64,000 bases of DNA. Source: Chloroflexi bacterium OHK40. Its GTDB lineage: Bacteria > Chloroflexota > Chloroflexia > Chloroflexales > Chloroflexaceae. The notes under the pieces were generated by a model. That model was not told where the DNA came from. It made no database searches and saw nothing but the letters and a program-made list of their open reading frames with translations. The DNA lies in assembly GCA_004367505.1 (NCBI GenBank), contig SFCB01000179.1:19526-83525 (forward strand), read 5' to 3'. Both the position numbers and the translations under genes were made by a program. This document shows, in pieces, positions 44,219 to 53,210 of the stretch (the stretch's first letter is position 1; each line of letters starts with the position of its first letter).

Positions 44219-45745
44219 TCAGCCGGCGGGCAACAGCCAGGTGAGCGCCAATGCCAGCACACCGCCGAGGGCCGCGTACAGCAGGCAGGCGAGCAGTGTG
44301 CGCCGCAGCACTGGCCCAACCTCGCCGCTCAGCCCCACCGTCGCCCCGCCGGCGATGATGTTGTGCGGGCAAATGATGTTGCCCACCGCCGCCCCAAAGC
44401 CCTGCGCGGCGACGATTATCAGCACGGGCAAGCCTATATCTTCCGTCGTCACGCGCTGAAAGTCGGTGAACAGAATATTTGAGGCTGTGGCCGAGCCGGT
44501 CACAAAAGTGCCGAGCACGCCGATGAAGGGCGCCACCAGCGGCCACGCCCCGCCCACGCCCACGGCGGTCGCCTGCGCCAGGGTGTCGATCATGCCGGCC
44601 TGCACCAATACCCGCGACAGGCCGAGCATTGCAATCAGCGCCATGGCGACCCCGCCGAGCTGCCGTGCCGCGGCGCCCAAGGCAGCCCAAACCGCGTTCG
44701 CTGGCGGTTGCTGCCAGAGGGCGCCAAGGGCGAAGCTGAGCAGCAGCATCGTCCCAGGGTGGTAGAGCGGCTGGAACGAGCCCTGGAACGTATCATGCCA
44801 GCTCCAGGCAAGCTCCACGGCCACCAGGGCGTTGCGCAGCGGCCCGATCAGGCGCGTGGCGAGCACCAGGCCAATCAGTGCCAGGTAGGGTGCCGCGGCG
44901 CGGGCCAGCGCTTTGCCGTCGATTGTACCGCCACTTGAGGCGCCCCGCAGCCGCAACAGGGCCACGAAGCCCAACCCGCCAGTAAGTGCCCCGCCGAGGG
45001 TCGGCAGCTCCGGCCCGACAAACCAGGCGATGGCGAGCATCGGCGCCAGGAACAGCACCGCCGCCGCGAGCATGGTGCCCCCGATCGGTCGTTCGTTTTT
45101 GACACTCGTCAGCTCGCCCCTGATCACGCCGACGGTGAAGAGCAGCATGATCCAGCCGAGCAGGGCGTGGAACAGGCCGGTGGTGCGGGCGAGCTCCAGC
45201 GGGGCCAGGCCCGTAGCGGCTACTTGTGGTAGCACCGGGGTACCCACCGCCCCGAACGAGACGCCCACGGCGTGGCCGAGTAGCGCCGCCGACAGCGCTG
45301 CGACCGGGGAGAGGCCGAGGCCGGTCAGCAGTGGTGCAGCCAGGGCGATGGTAGTACCGAAGCCCGCCGCGCCCTCGATAAACAGGGCGAAGAACCAGGC
45401 CACGATCGCCGCCGCCAGCCGCGGGTCGGGCGTGAGCTGGCCGAGCACGCCGCGTAGCACCTCGATGCCGCCGGTGCGTGTCTGGAGTTGGTGAATGGCC
45501 AGGGCGGGAAAGATGATCCAGAGGATGGTCGCAGCGGTGAATAGCGCCTCGGCCAGGGCACCCGCCGTGGCGGTGGGCGGCCCAAGCTCGCCGTATGCGG
45601 TGCCAGTCCTGGCAAAGACGAGCCAGGCCTGGGCCAGGGCGACGACGAGGCCGGCGGCGCCTGCGCGCGCCGCCGGCCAGCCAAGTCCGAGCATCAGGCC
45701 CAGGATCAGCACGATCGGCAGCGCGGCCAGGATCGGATCAAGCAT
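44219..45745 (-). CDS. L-lactate permease LctP family (508 aa)
   Basis: A polytopic membrane protein with ~12-13 helices. Hallmarks are LALAAPLLTGLGL-type loops, FIEGAAGFGTTIALAAPLL, LLGHAVGVSFGAVGTPVLPQV, and the C-terminal FVTGSATASNILFTDFQ and AQGFGAAVGNIICPHNIIAGGATVGL. The last block is highly conserved in lactate/glycolate permeases. ATG 45745 is preferred over TTG 45748. It is a proton-coupled uptake system for L-lactate or glycolate. No lactate dehydrogenase gene is adjacent. Confidence 0.92.
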   Translation of the reverse strand: MLDPILAALPIVLILGLMLGLGWPAARAGAAGLVVALAQAWLVFARTGTAYGELGPPTATAGALAEALFTAATILWIIFPALAIHQLQTRTGGIEVLRGVLGQLTPDPRLAAAIVAWFFALFIEGAAGFGTTIALAAPLLTGLGLSPVAALSAALLGHAVGVSFGAVGTPVLPQVAATGLAPLELARTTGLFHALLGWIMLLFTVGVIRGELTSVKNERPIGGTMLAAAVLFLAPMLAIAWFVGPELPTLGGALTGGLGFVALLRLRGASSGGTIDGKALARAAAPYLALIGLVLATRLIGPLRNALVAVELAWSWHDTFQGSFQPLYHPGTMLLLSFALGALWQQPPANAVWAALGAAARQLGGVAMALIAMLGLSRVLVQAGMIDTLAQATAVGVGGAWPLVAPFIGVLGTFVTGSATASNILFTDFQRVTTEDIGLPVLIIVAAQGFGAAVGNIICPHNIIAGGATVGLSGEVGPVLRRTLLACLLYAALGGVLALALTWLLPAG

Positions 45746-45760
45746 CAAGCGTCCTCATGC

Positions 45761-46310
45761 TCACACGGGCGTGCGCGGCGCCGGGCGTTGGGCGCTTCGC
45801 CCGCGCGTCAGCAGCGTATACAGCTCCATCACCATTAGCACGTTCGCTGCGAGCAGGAGCAGCCCGCCGGACTGGGCCGGCGTCACCGGGGCGACGCCCA
45901 GGAGCGACTGCATGAACGGCAGCTGCATCGCCAGCAGGTACAGGCCGAGTGCCGCCACCACACCCATGGTGAGCACGCGGTTGCTGCGCAGCGACACGCA
46001 GAAGGCCGACCGATCATCGGAGTGGCAGTTGAAGACGTGGTAGTTCTGGAACAGCACCATCAGCGGCAGTACCAGGTTGCGCGCCGCGTTCTCCGCCCAG
46101 CCGGCGCCGAGCAGATAGTACCACAGCCCGAAGCCGAGCAGCTCCATCGTCGCACCCGCCAGCGCCGCCTGCTCCAGCATATTGAGGTTACGATGGCGCC
46201 AAATCAGCAGGGCCTGGAGCGTTTCGAGGAAGGTGACGACAAGCCGACCGTCGAGCTGCTGGTCAAGCGAGCGGAGCCGGGGGGCAACTGATCACCAGTG
46301 ATGCCCATAC
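45761..46310 (-). pseudogene. C-terminal remnant of a P-type (H+-ATPase-like) cation pump
   Basis: The ORF of 139 residues is the last two to four membrane helices of a P-type ATPase (NLNMLEQAALAGATMELLGF, LVLPLMVLFQNYHVFNCHSDDRSAF). Reading back in the same frame finds a MGITGDQLPP scrap of the hinge motif (normally TGD near the P domain) joined to LVVTFLETLQALLIWRHRNL. So an internal stretch has been deleted and the N-terminal pump core is missing. It ends just before the lactate permease. The 46311-46545 stretch holds nothing I can support. Confidence 0.65.
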
Positions 46311-46545
46311 ACGTCCGCCGCTGTCTGCCCACGTCCGTATCAGTCCATAAAGCGTTTACTCTTCTTTGTTACGTAGGTGAGAGGGTGGGATGCTGTGGAT
46401 GATGGTAAATACCCCTTCGCCCCCCGCAGGCGTTCAGCGAGCCGCTGGCCGACCTGCAAAGCTTCCTGGCGCCGCTCCCGGTGCATTTTCAGCGTAGCGA
46501 AAGCCGCCACGCTGAGGATAGTGTCCGTGAGCGGATTGACCGAAC

Positions 46546-48924
46546 TCACGCCAGTGTCAGAGCCTCAAGGGTCTCAGCCACGGCTTGCGCCGGGTTCAGG
46601 GCGTGCCCGGCAGCCTCGCTAGCCGCCCAGTCTTCGGCCGTGCATATCGCTTTTGCCAGCGCAAGGGTGCGCCCGTAGACTCGCTGGTCGAGCTGACCAC
46701 GGTGCGCGCTGGTCGCCTCGCGGAGGGCCTCGGCAGCGCCCAGGAGCCGAGCCGCCGGTAGGGCCTGCCCACGGCCAACCAGCACCGCCGCTAGCCCTTC
46801 AAGCCCCGTCGCCAGCAGTGTCAGCGGTGGCGCCTCGCGCATCAGCGCGAGCCCTTCTTTATAGCGGGCTGCGGCGCTACCGAGATCGCCCTGCTCGAGG
46901 TGGGCCATCCCCATGTTGAACAGCGCCCGCACCACGCCGAAGTGCATGCCCTGCTGCCGCAGGAGGATGAGCGCCTCTTCGAGGGCGGCCAGCGCGCGGG
47001 ACGTGTCACCCTGCACGAGCCGCAGGTCGCCGAGAGCATAGAGCGACCAGGCCAGCCCCATCGCATCGTTGCTCGCCTGGCAGAGGGCGAGGCTCGCTTC
47101 GATCAGCTGCTCGGCGAGGGCTCCCTCGTTGCGCAGCCGGTGGACTAAGGCGCGGCTGCGCAGCGACCACGCCAGGCCGTGGTTGTCGCCGACGGCGCGA
47201 TAGGCCGCCTCACCGCGCTCGAAGTACGCCAAAGCCCGGTCGTACGCTCCCATGCTTAACGCCACGTAGCCCGCCGTGACCAGCACTTTCGCCTCCACGG
47301 CATCGAGCCCTGGAACCTGTTGTGGGCGCGGCAGCGCGAGTGCCCTCTCAAGCCAGCTTTGGGCCTCGTGTAGCTCCGAGCAGGAGGTCCAGAAGGAGAA
47401 TAGCGCGCCGTTCAGCCGCAGGGCCAGGGCGGCGTCACCGCTATCAAGCGCCCAGCGCAGCGCGGCGCGGATGTTTGCCCGCGCTGCCACCAGCCGGCGC
47501 AGCAGCGGCCACTCCTCAGCGCGGTCCCAGACGCGCTCGGCGGCCTCAGCCATTGCCAGGTAGTACGCCGCGTGCCGCGCCTGCATCATCTCGGCCTCGC
47601 CGCTCGCCGCAAGCTGCTCACGCGCATAGGTCTGCACGCTCTCGAGCATGACGAAGCGTGAGCGCCCGTCGTCGCCCTCGACGCGCTGCAGCAGGCTACT
47701 CGCCACAAGCGCCGCGACCCCATCGACGGCGTGCTGGCCGGTGGGGCCATCGCTCCAGCACACCGCCTGGATGGCCTCGAGGGTGCAGCCGCCGGCGAAG
47801 ACGCTGAGGCGCCGCAGGAGTTGCTGCTCCGCCGGGGCCAGCAGCCTGTAGCTCCAGCCGATAGCGTGGCGCAGCGAAAGGTGACGCTCGGGCACATCGC
47901 GCGCCCGGCTGGTCAGCAAGGTGAAGCGGTCATCAAGCTGGGCGAGCAGTTCGGTCGGTGTGAACAGGTTCGTGCGGGCGGCCGTTAGCTCGAGGGCCAG
48001 CGGAAGGCCATCGAGGCGCCGACAGATCTCGCCGACCACGGTCGCGGTCGTATCGGAGAGCGCGAAGGTGGGGCTCACCGCGCGGGCCCGGCGTACAAAG
48101 AGGTCGATCGCCGGGAAGCGCGCCTGGAGGTTGGCGGCCGACTGCGCCGGGTGGCCGAGATCGGCGCTTCCGGGGGCCAGTAGCGGCAGCACGGTGAAGC
48201 GGTACTCGCCGGAGATTTCCAGGGCGACCCGGCTGGTCACCAGCAGCTTCAGCCGCTGCGCCACCCCCAGAAGCTGGACTAGCTGCGGCGCCGCCGGCAG
48301 CAGATGCTCGACGTCGTTGAGCACGAGCAGGAGCTGCCGCGGCCCCAGGTAGCGCTCGATCTGCTCGCCCTGTACGAGCCCCTGGCCGGCCACCGTGGGC
48401 AGGGCCTGGGCGATCGTGGTCAGGACCAGGTCGGGGTCGCTGATGGCCCCGAGATCGACCAGGGCCGCCCCATCGGCGAAGTGCTCCTGTAGCCGGACGG
48501 CCAACTCGCGGGCGAGACGCGACTTGCCAACCCCCGGTGCGCCTGTGAGGGTCAGGAGGCGCACCTCGGGGCGCGCGAGGATGGCCGCGAGCTCGTCGAG
48601 CTCCTGGGTGCGGCCCACAAGCTCGGTCGTGGCCGGTTTGAGCCTGGCCAGCCTGGCCGTGACTGGACCAGGGGGGGACAAGCGCGCGACGGGCAGTTCG
48701 CCCCGGGCAGCGCGTACAAAGGTCTCGCGCTCCTCGGCGGGAATGGCCAGTTGATTGGCAAGCAGTTCAGCGACCTGGCGCGAGGGCCGGCGCTCATCCT
48801 CCTCGATCTTGCGCAGGGTGATCACAGCGCAGCCGATGCGCGCGGCCAGTTCGGTGCGCTGCAGGTGGAGACTCTGCCGCCGGCGTATCAGCCACCGACC
48901 GAATGAGGCATCGTCGTGCTCCAT
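46546..48924 (-). CDS. HTH / NB-ARC-like ATPase / TPR regulator (792 aa)
   Basis: An N-terminal Cro/C1-type HTH (LIRRRQSLHLQRTELAARIGCAVITLRKIEEDERRPS, residues ~12-48) is followed by a STAND ATPase with Walker A LTGAPGVGKSRLA at ~125, a Walker B-type LLLVLNDVEHLL, and SRRLDGLPLALELTAAR. From ~450 onward, tetratricopeptide-like repeats run to the end (AGYVALSMGAYDRALAYFERGEAAYR). This architecture is common in Chloroflexota and Ktedonobacteria as a signal-sensing activator. It faces away from the sugar-acid operon with a 290-bp gap and is a candidate regulator of it. Inducer unknown. Confidence 0.88.
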   Translation of the reverse strand: MEHDDASFGRWLIRRRQSLHLQRTELAARIGCAVITLRKIEEDERRPSRQVAELLANQLAIPAEERETFVRAARGELPVARLSPPGPVTARLARLKPATTELVGRTQELDELAAILARPEVRLLTLTGAPGVGKSRLARELAVRLQEHFADGAALVDLGAISDPDLVLTTIAQALPTVAGQGLVQGEQIERYLGPRQLLLVLNDVEHLLPAAPQLVQLLGVAQRLKLLVTSRVALEISGEYRFTVLPLLAPGSADLGHPAQSAANLQARFPAIDLFVRRARAVSPTFALSDTTATVVGEICRRLDGLPLALELTAARTNLFTPTELLAQLDDRFTLLTSRARDVPERHLSLRHAIGWSYRLLAPAEQQLLRRLSVFAGGCTLEAIQAVCWSDGPTGQHAVDGVAALVASSLLQRVEGDDGRSRFVMLESVQTYAREQLAASGEAEMMQARHAAYYLAMAEAAERVWDRAEEWPLLRRLVAARANIRAALRWALDSGDAALALRLNGALFSFWTSCSELHEAQSWLERALALPRPQQVPGLDAVEAKVLVTAGYVALSMGAYDRALAYFERGEAAYRAVGDNHGLAWSLRSRALVHRLRNEGALAEQLIEASLALCQASNDAMGLAWSLYALGDLRLVQGDTSRALAALEEALILLRQQGMHFGVVRALFNMGMAHLEQGDLGSAAARYKEGLALMREAPPLTLLATGLEGLAAVLVGRGQALPAARLLGAAEALREATSAHRGQLDQRVYGRTLALAKAICTAEDWAASEAAGHALNPAQAVAETLEALTLA

Positions 48925-49057
48925 AACGTGCCCCCTTGCACGCTCGTGACCGACCCGTCACAAGCAAGCGCCAATCTGTGCTCAAGGATGTGGTGATTGT
49001 ACCACGGGCTCTTTGCAGCAGGCCGCTCCGACCTTCGCCCTGCTCTTAGCCCGAGCG

Positions 49058-49097
49058 GTATCCCTTTCTGTATCCCTCGTTCGGCGAGGGTGATACC
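49058..49097. promoter_or_regulatory. GTATCCCT direct and inverted repeats upstream of the glucuronide operon
   Basis: GTATCCCT occurs at 49058-49065 and 49070-49077 (12-bp spacing, about one helical turn). An inverted, 2-nt-expanded version, AGGGTGATACC, is at 49087-49097, and CCTCG/CGAGG forms a hairpin in the middle. It lies in the 289-bp gap between the divergent regulator and the MFS gene. Confidence 0.45.
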
Positions 49098-49213
49098 ACG
49101 GTGCAGGGTGCTCATGGTTTGATAGACCCACATCAGTGAGGCGAACCGAAGGTGTAAGGAAGCGCAAGAGCCCAGGTCTTCAGCGACATGGGGCAGCCAG
49201 AAGGAGGACCGCG

Positions 49214-50515
49214 ATGAGCGAAGCAGCATCCATCTCCGGAGCGATGGCGCAAGAAGCTGGCGAGGCGAGCCGCAAGGGGCGCTGGCGCTCGCTGTCGGCG
49301 ATGGCCGTGGCCTTTGTGAGCGACAACACCGAGAGCGGGCTGGTCAACACCCTGTTCCCGGTGATCCGTCAGGCCCTCGGCCTCGGCCTCGACGCCCTCG
49401 GCTTGCTCACTAGCATCAGCCGCTTTGCCCGTATGATCTTCGGCCCCCTCTGGTCGATGGCCGCCGACAAGTACGGCCGCAAGCGTGTGCTCTTCATCGT
49501 CACCGGTCTGTGGGGGGTGTGGACCGCCGCCGCCGGCTTCGCCCAGGACTTCACCCAACTGCTCATCCTCTACTCGATCGGCGTGATCGGCACGGTCGCG
49601 GGCGAACCGATCTCCAACGGCCTGCTGGCCGACCTCTTCGAGGAGGAGGAGCGCGGCAAGGCCTACGGCGCCATCCGCTCGATCGGCTCTGCGGGTGGCC
49701 TCATTCTGACTCCGCTGATCGGCCAGCTCGCCCGCGTCGAGGACGGCTGGCGCTACGGCATGTACATCATGGGCGCCCTGAGCCTGATCTCGGGCATCCT
49801 CATCCTGCTCTTCGTCAAAGAGCCCAAGCAGCGCACCATGAGCGAGGGCGCCGAGTTGGCCCGGTTCCGGCTGCGCGACGTGGTCACGCTGTTCAAGACG
49901 CCCTCCTTCCTGCTGCTGGCCGGCATGCTGCCCTTTGTCACCAGCCTGGTCCTGTTCGCCTTCTTCGTCACCTACTTCGTCGACGTGCGCGGCTGGGAGA
50001 CGGCCAATGCGGCGATCCTCTTCACGGTCTTCATGGCCGGCTTCACCGTCAGTTCGTTCCTGGGCGGCTTCCTGGGCGACCGCTTCGACAAGCGCTTCGG
50101 CTCCAACGGCCGCGTGATGCTGATGCAGCTCTACCTGGTGGCCTTCGCCGCGATGTCCTACCTGACGCTCCAGATCGACTGGGGTCGAGGGGGCGTGGTC
50201 TACGTGATCGTGTTCCTCTTCGGCCTGATCGGCTCGATCGGCTTCTCGGGCGTGGTGCTGCCGATGGTCTCGGCGATCGTACCACCCGAACTCTCGGCGA
50301 CGGCCTTCGCCCTGCTCTTCTCGCTCATCCAGGGCCTGATCTCCGCGCTGCTCTCGCTGGCGCTGGGGAACCTGGCCCAGACCTTCGGCCTGTCCACAGT
50401 GATGTTCTGGATGGTGACCGTGCCTTATCTGATCAACGCCGTCTACTGGTTCCTGTTCTACCGCTTCTACCCGCGCGATGTGGCCGCCCAGCAGGCCCGC
50501 GCCGTGGCACAGTGA
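49214..50515 (+). CDS. MFS transporter of the glucuronide operon (433 aa)
   Basis: ATG 49214 follows AAGGAGG by 6 bp. Twelve hydrophobic helices, with the MFS loop motif WSMAADKYGRKRVLF between helices 2 and 3 and SSFLGGFLGDRFDKRFG in the second half. It is the first gene of the run leading to beta-glucuronidase and glucuronate isomerase, so hexuronate or glucuronide uptake is the likely job; the family alone does not tell the substrate. Confidence 0.9.
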   Translation: MSEAASISGAMAQEAGEASRKGRWRSLSAMAVAFVSDNTESGLVNTLFPVIRQALGLGLDALGLLTSISRFARMIFGPLWSMAADKYGRKRVLFIVTGLWGVWTAAAGFAQDFTQLLILYSIGVIGTVAGEPISNGLLADLFEEEERGKAYGAIRSIGSAGGLILTPLIGQLARVEDGWRYGMYIMGALSLISGILILLFVKEPKQRTMSEGAELARFRLRDVVTLFKTPSFLLLAGMLPFVTSLVLFAFFVTYFVDVRGWETANAAILFTVFMAGFTVSSFLGGFLGDRFDKRFGSNGRVMLMQLYLVAFAAMSYLTLQIDWGRGGVVYVIVFLFGLIGSIGFSGVVLPMVSAIVPPELSATAFALLFSLIQGLISALLSLALGNLAQTFGLSTVMFWMVTVPYLINAVYWFLFYRFYPRDVAAQQARAVAQ

Positions 50516-50544
50516 GCCGGGAGACCTGAGACAAGGAGCATAGG

Positions 50545-52311
50545 ATGCTTTACCCGATACAGAACGAGGTACGAAATCGGCTCGACCTCTCGGGAATCTG
50601 GGACTTCCGGCCCGACCCCGATGGGTTTGGCGAACAGGACGGGTGGTTCAACGGCCTCGAGGCGGCGCGACCGATCGCGATGCCGGGCAGCTGGAACGAG
50701 CAGTACGAGGACCTGTTCAACTACCTCGGTCTGGCCTGGTACGTGCGCAAGACCTTTGTCCCGGCGAGCTGGCAGGGCGAGCGCGTGTTCCTCCGCGTCG
50801 GCTCGGCCAACTACCAGGCCACGGTCTACGTCAACGGCGAGCGAGCCGGCAGCCACGAGGGCGGCCACCTGCCCTTCGCCTTCGATATCACTGGCCTGCT
50901 CCGCTGGGACGCCGAGAACACGATCGCCATCAGCGTCGAGAACGAGCTCAAGCCTACCCGCGTCCCTTCCGGCAATATAAAGTCGGCGATCGGCGCCTTT
51001 GCCAGCTACCCGCGCACCACCTTCGACTTCTTCCCCTTCGCCGGTCTGCACCGCCCGGTAGTGCTCTACAGCGTGCCGCAGGTCGCCATCGACGACCTCA
51101 CGGTGGTCACGACCGTCGACGGTGCGGACGGCGTGGTGCGCGTGACCGCCCGGCTGAGCGAGCCGGCAACAACGGGCGGCAGCCTCACGCTCAGCGGCGG
51201 GGCCACGGCGCTCCGGGCTGAGCTGGCGTTCGAGGACGGCGTGGCCACTGCCGAGGTGCGCGTGCCTGGCGCTCGCCTCTGGTCGGATAAGGACCCCTAC
51301 CTCTACGACCTGACCGTGCAGACGGCGGACGACCGCTACACGCTCAAGGTCGGCATCCGGACGATCGCCGTGGAGGGCGGCCGAATTCTACTCAACGGCA
51401 AGCCGGTGCAGCTGAATGGCTTCGGCCGCCACGAGGACTTCATCGCCAGCGGCAAGGGGCTGAACTTGCCCTTGATGGTTAAGGACTACGCCCTGATGCG
51501 CTGGACGGGCGCCAACAGCTACCGCACCTCGCACTACCCCTACAGCGAGGAGGAGATGCAACTGGCCGACCGCGAGGGCTTCCTGATCATTGACGAGATC
51601 CCCGCCGTCAGCCTGCAGTTCGACACCGCAGAGAACATCGCCGAGCGGCTGCGCGTCTGCCTCCAGCAGATCGATGAGCTGATCGCCCGCGACAAGAACC
51701 ACCCCAGCGTGGTGATGTGGTGCGTCGCCAACGAGCCAATGCCGAGGACGCTCGACCTGGCGGGGGCGGGGGATTCGGGCGGCGAGGACACGGGCGAGGC
51801 GGAGGGCAAGGCCATGCTCGAGACGCTGCTGGCCCGCGCTCGCGAGCTCGACCCAACCCGGCTCGTGACCATCGTCACCCTGATGGGTGGCCCCCAGTCG
51901 TGGATGGAGCAGTGCGACGTGATCTGCATGAACCGCTACTGGGGCTGGTATGTCCTGGGCGGCGAGCTGGACAAGGCCAGGGCGGCGCTGGAGGGCGAGC
52001 TCGACCAGGTCTGGGCGAAGTTCGGCCGGCCGATCATCATGACCGAGTTCGGCGCCGACACCATGGCGGGGATGCACGGCCATCCTAGCGTGATGTGGAC
52101 CGAGGAGTACCAGGCCGACTACATCCGAATGCACCTGGAGACGGCGGCCGCCCGCGACTTCGTCGCCGGCATGCAGGTCTGGAACTTCGCCGACTTCGCG
52201 GCGGTGCAGAGCATCATGCGCGTGGGCGGGCTGAACATGAAGGGTGTCTTCACCCGCACGCGCCAGCCCAAGATGGCCGCCCACGTCCTGCGCGAGTTCT
52301 GGGTGCGCTAG
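50545..52311 (+). CDS. uidA: beta-glucuronidase, GH2 (588 aa)
   Basis: N-terminal sugar-binding jelly roll (RLDLSGIWDFRPD, MPGSWNEQYED, WYVRKTFVP), an immunoglobulin-like middle domain, and a TIM barrel from ~270. The acid/base Glu is in VVMWCVANEPMP and the nucleophile Glu in IIMTEFGADTMAGMH; both motifs fit beta-glucuronidase better than beta-galactosidase. Hydrophobic LNGFGRHEDF and TSHYPYSEE are standard. No signal peptide is present, so imported glucuronides are cleaved in the cytoplasm to give D-glucuronate, the substrate of the uxaC product further down the operon. Length ~590-600 is usual. Confidence 0.93.
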   Translation: MLYPIQNEVRNRLDLSGIWDFRPDPDGFGEQDGWFNGLEAARPIAMPGSWNEQYEDLFNYLGLAWYVRKTFVPASWQGERVFLRVGSANYQATVYVNGERAGSHEGGHLPFAFDITGLLRWDAENTIAISVENELKPTRVPSGNIKSAIGAFASYPRTTFDFFPFAGLHRPVVLYSVPQVAIDDLTVVTTVDGADGVVRVTARLSEPATTGGSLTLSGGATALRAELAFEDGVATAEVRVPGARLWSDKDPYLYDLTVQTADDRYTLKVGIRTIAVEGGRILLNGKPVQLNGFGRHEDFIASGKGLNLPLMVKDYALMRWTGANSYRTSHYPYSEEEMQLADREGFLIIDEIPAVSLQFDTAENIAERLRVCLQQIDELIARDKNHPSVVMWCVANEPMPRTLDLAGAGDSGGEDTGEAEGKAMLETLLARARELDPTRLVTIVTLMGGPQSWMEQCDVICMNRYWGWYVLGGELDKARAALEGELDQVWAKFGRPIIMTEFGADTMAGMHGHPSVMWTEEYQADYIRMHLETAAARDFVAGMQVWNFADFAAVQSIMRVGGLNMKGVFTRTRQPKMAAHVLREFWVR

Positions 52312-52318
52312 GAGTGTA

Positions 52319-52414
52319 GGCAAAGGTACAGGGACTTGGGTACAGGAGACAGGGCGGCGGCAGCAGCAAGCCCTGGATGTGCCAAAACGGTCAAGCGGCC
52401 CGAAACCTTGCCTT
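52319..52414 (+). repeat. dispersed ~96-bp repeat, copy B
   Basis: Partner of 30003-30098 in opposite orientation, gap-free alignment. It begins 8 bp after the beta-glucuronidase stop and ends 60 bp before the next start. Confidence 0.85.
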
Positions 52415-52474
52415 AGCACGAAGGACGATGGGGGAACTCAACCAGGTTCCCCCTCGCTGAAGGGGAAAACGACA

Positions 52475-53125
52475 ATGGCTGCGATCACGATCTCACGGCA
52501 GTACGGGAGCGGTGGGCGCGAGGTGGCCGGGTTGCTGTGCGAGCGGCTGGGCTACCGCTACTTCGACAAGGAGCTGATGGCCCAACTTGGCGACGAGCTC
52601 GGCCTCACACCCGCGCAGCTCGTCGACCTGCCCGACCACCGCCACCGGACCCAGAGCCTGATCGAACGGCTATTCGCCTCGGCGATCAACCCGCTCGGCG
52701 ACCCCAGCGGCTGGACCCTGCCGGCCCGGCTCGAGGCCCAGCAGCGGATCACGGTGCAGACCTTCCAGAGCCTGATCCAGGCAGCCCACGAGCGCGGCAA
52801 CGTGGTGGTGATGGGCCGCGGCGGGCAGATGGTGCTGCGCGATGCCCCTGACGTGCTCCATGTCCGGCTGGTGGCCCCAGTCGAGCAGCGCGTCGCACGA
52901 GTGCAACGCCGCGAGGAGCTAAGCGAGGACGAGGCCCGCACCCGCATCGTCGAGCGCGACGAAGCATCACTGGACTATCTGAAGCGCTATTATGACTGCG
53001 ATCCCGACGAGCCCCTGCTCTACCACCTCGTCATCAATCTGGGAAAGCTCACCACGGTCGACGCGTGCGATCTGATCATCAAGGCCCTGGACGCTCTCGC
53101 GGCTCCCGCCACGCCATCCACGTAG
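52475..53125 (+). CDS. cytidylate kinase-like protein (216 aa)
   Basis: Begins AAITISRQYGSGGREVAGLLCERLGYRYFDKELM, the P-loop region of the Cytidylate_kin2 group, in which the loop reads G-S-G-G-R rather than GxxGxGK(S/T). VVVMGRGGQMVLRD and LHVRLVAPVEQRVARVQRRE follow, the latter being the Arg-rich lid. Real substrate unknown; members are not proven CMP kinases. It is inserted between beta-glucuronidase and glucuronate isomerase, right after the dispersed repeat, so it may be read from the same transcript but have an unrelated role. Confidence 0.85.
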   Translation: MAAITISRQYGSGGREVAGLLCERLGYRYFDKELMAQLGDELGLTPAQLVDLPDHRHRTQSLIERLFASAINPLGDPSGWTLPARLEAQQRITVQTFQSLIQAAHERGNVVVMGRGGQMVLRDAPDVLHVRLVAPVEQRVARVQRREELSEDEARTRIVERDEASLDYLKRYYDCDPDEPLLYHLVINLGKLTTVDACDLIIKALDALAAPATPST

Positions 53126-53210
53126 CGCGCGACGGCGTAAGCCCGCCAGCTCCGGAGCGCCTGCCAGACGAGAGCCGCGCTGGCCATACGCTCACGAGGA
53201 GAGACGGACC

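Noticed and set aside
46340-46549. 69-aa minus-strand ORF before the large regulator
   Set aside because: No family, poor context and an abnormal composition; not supported as a gene.
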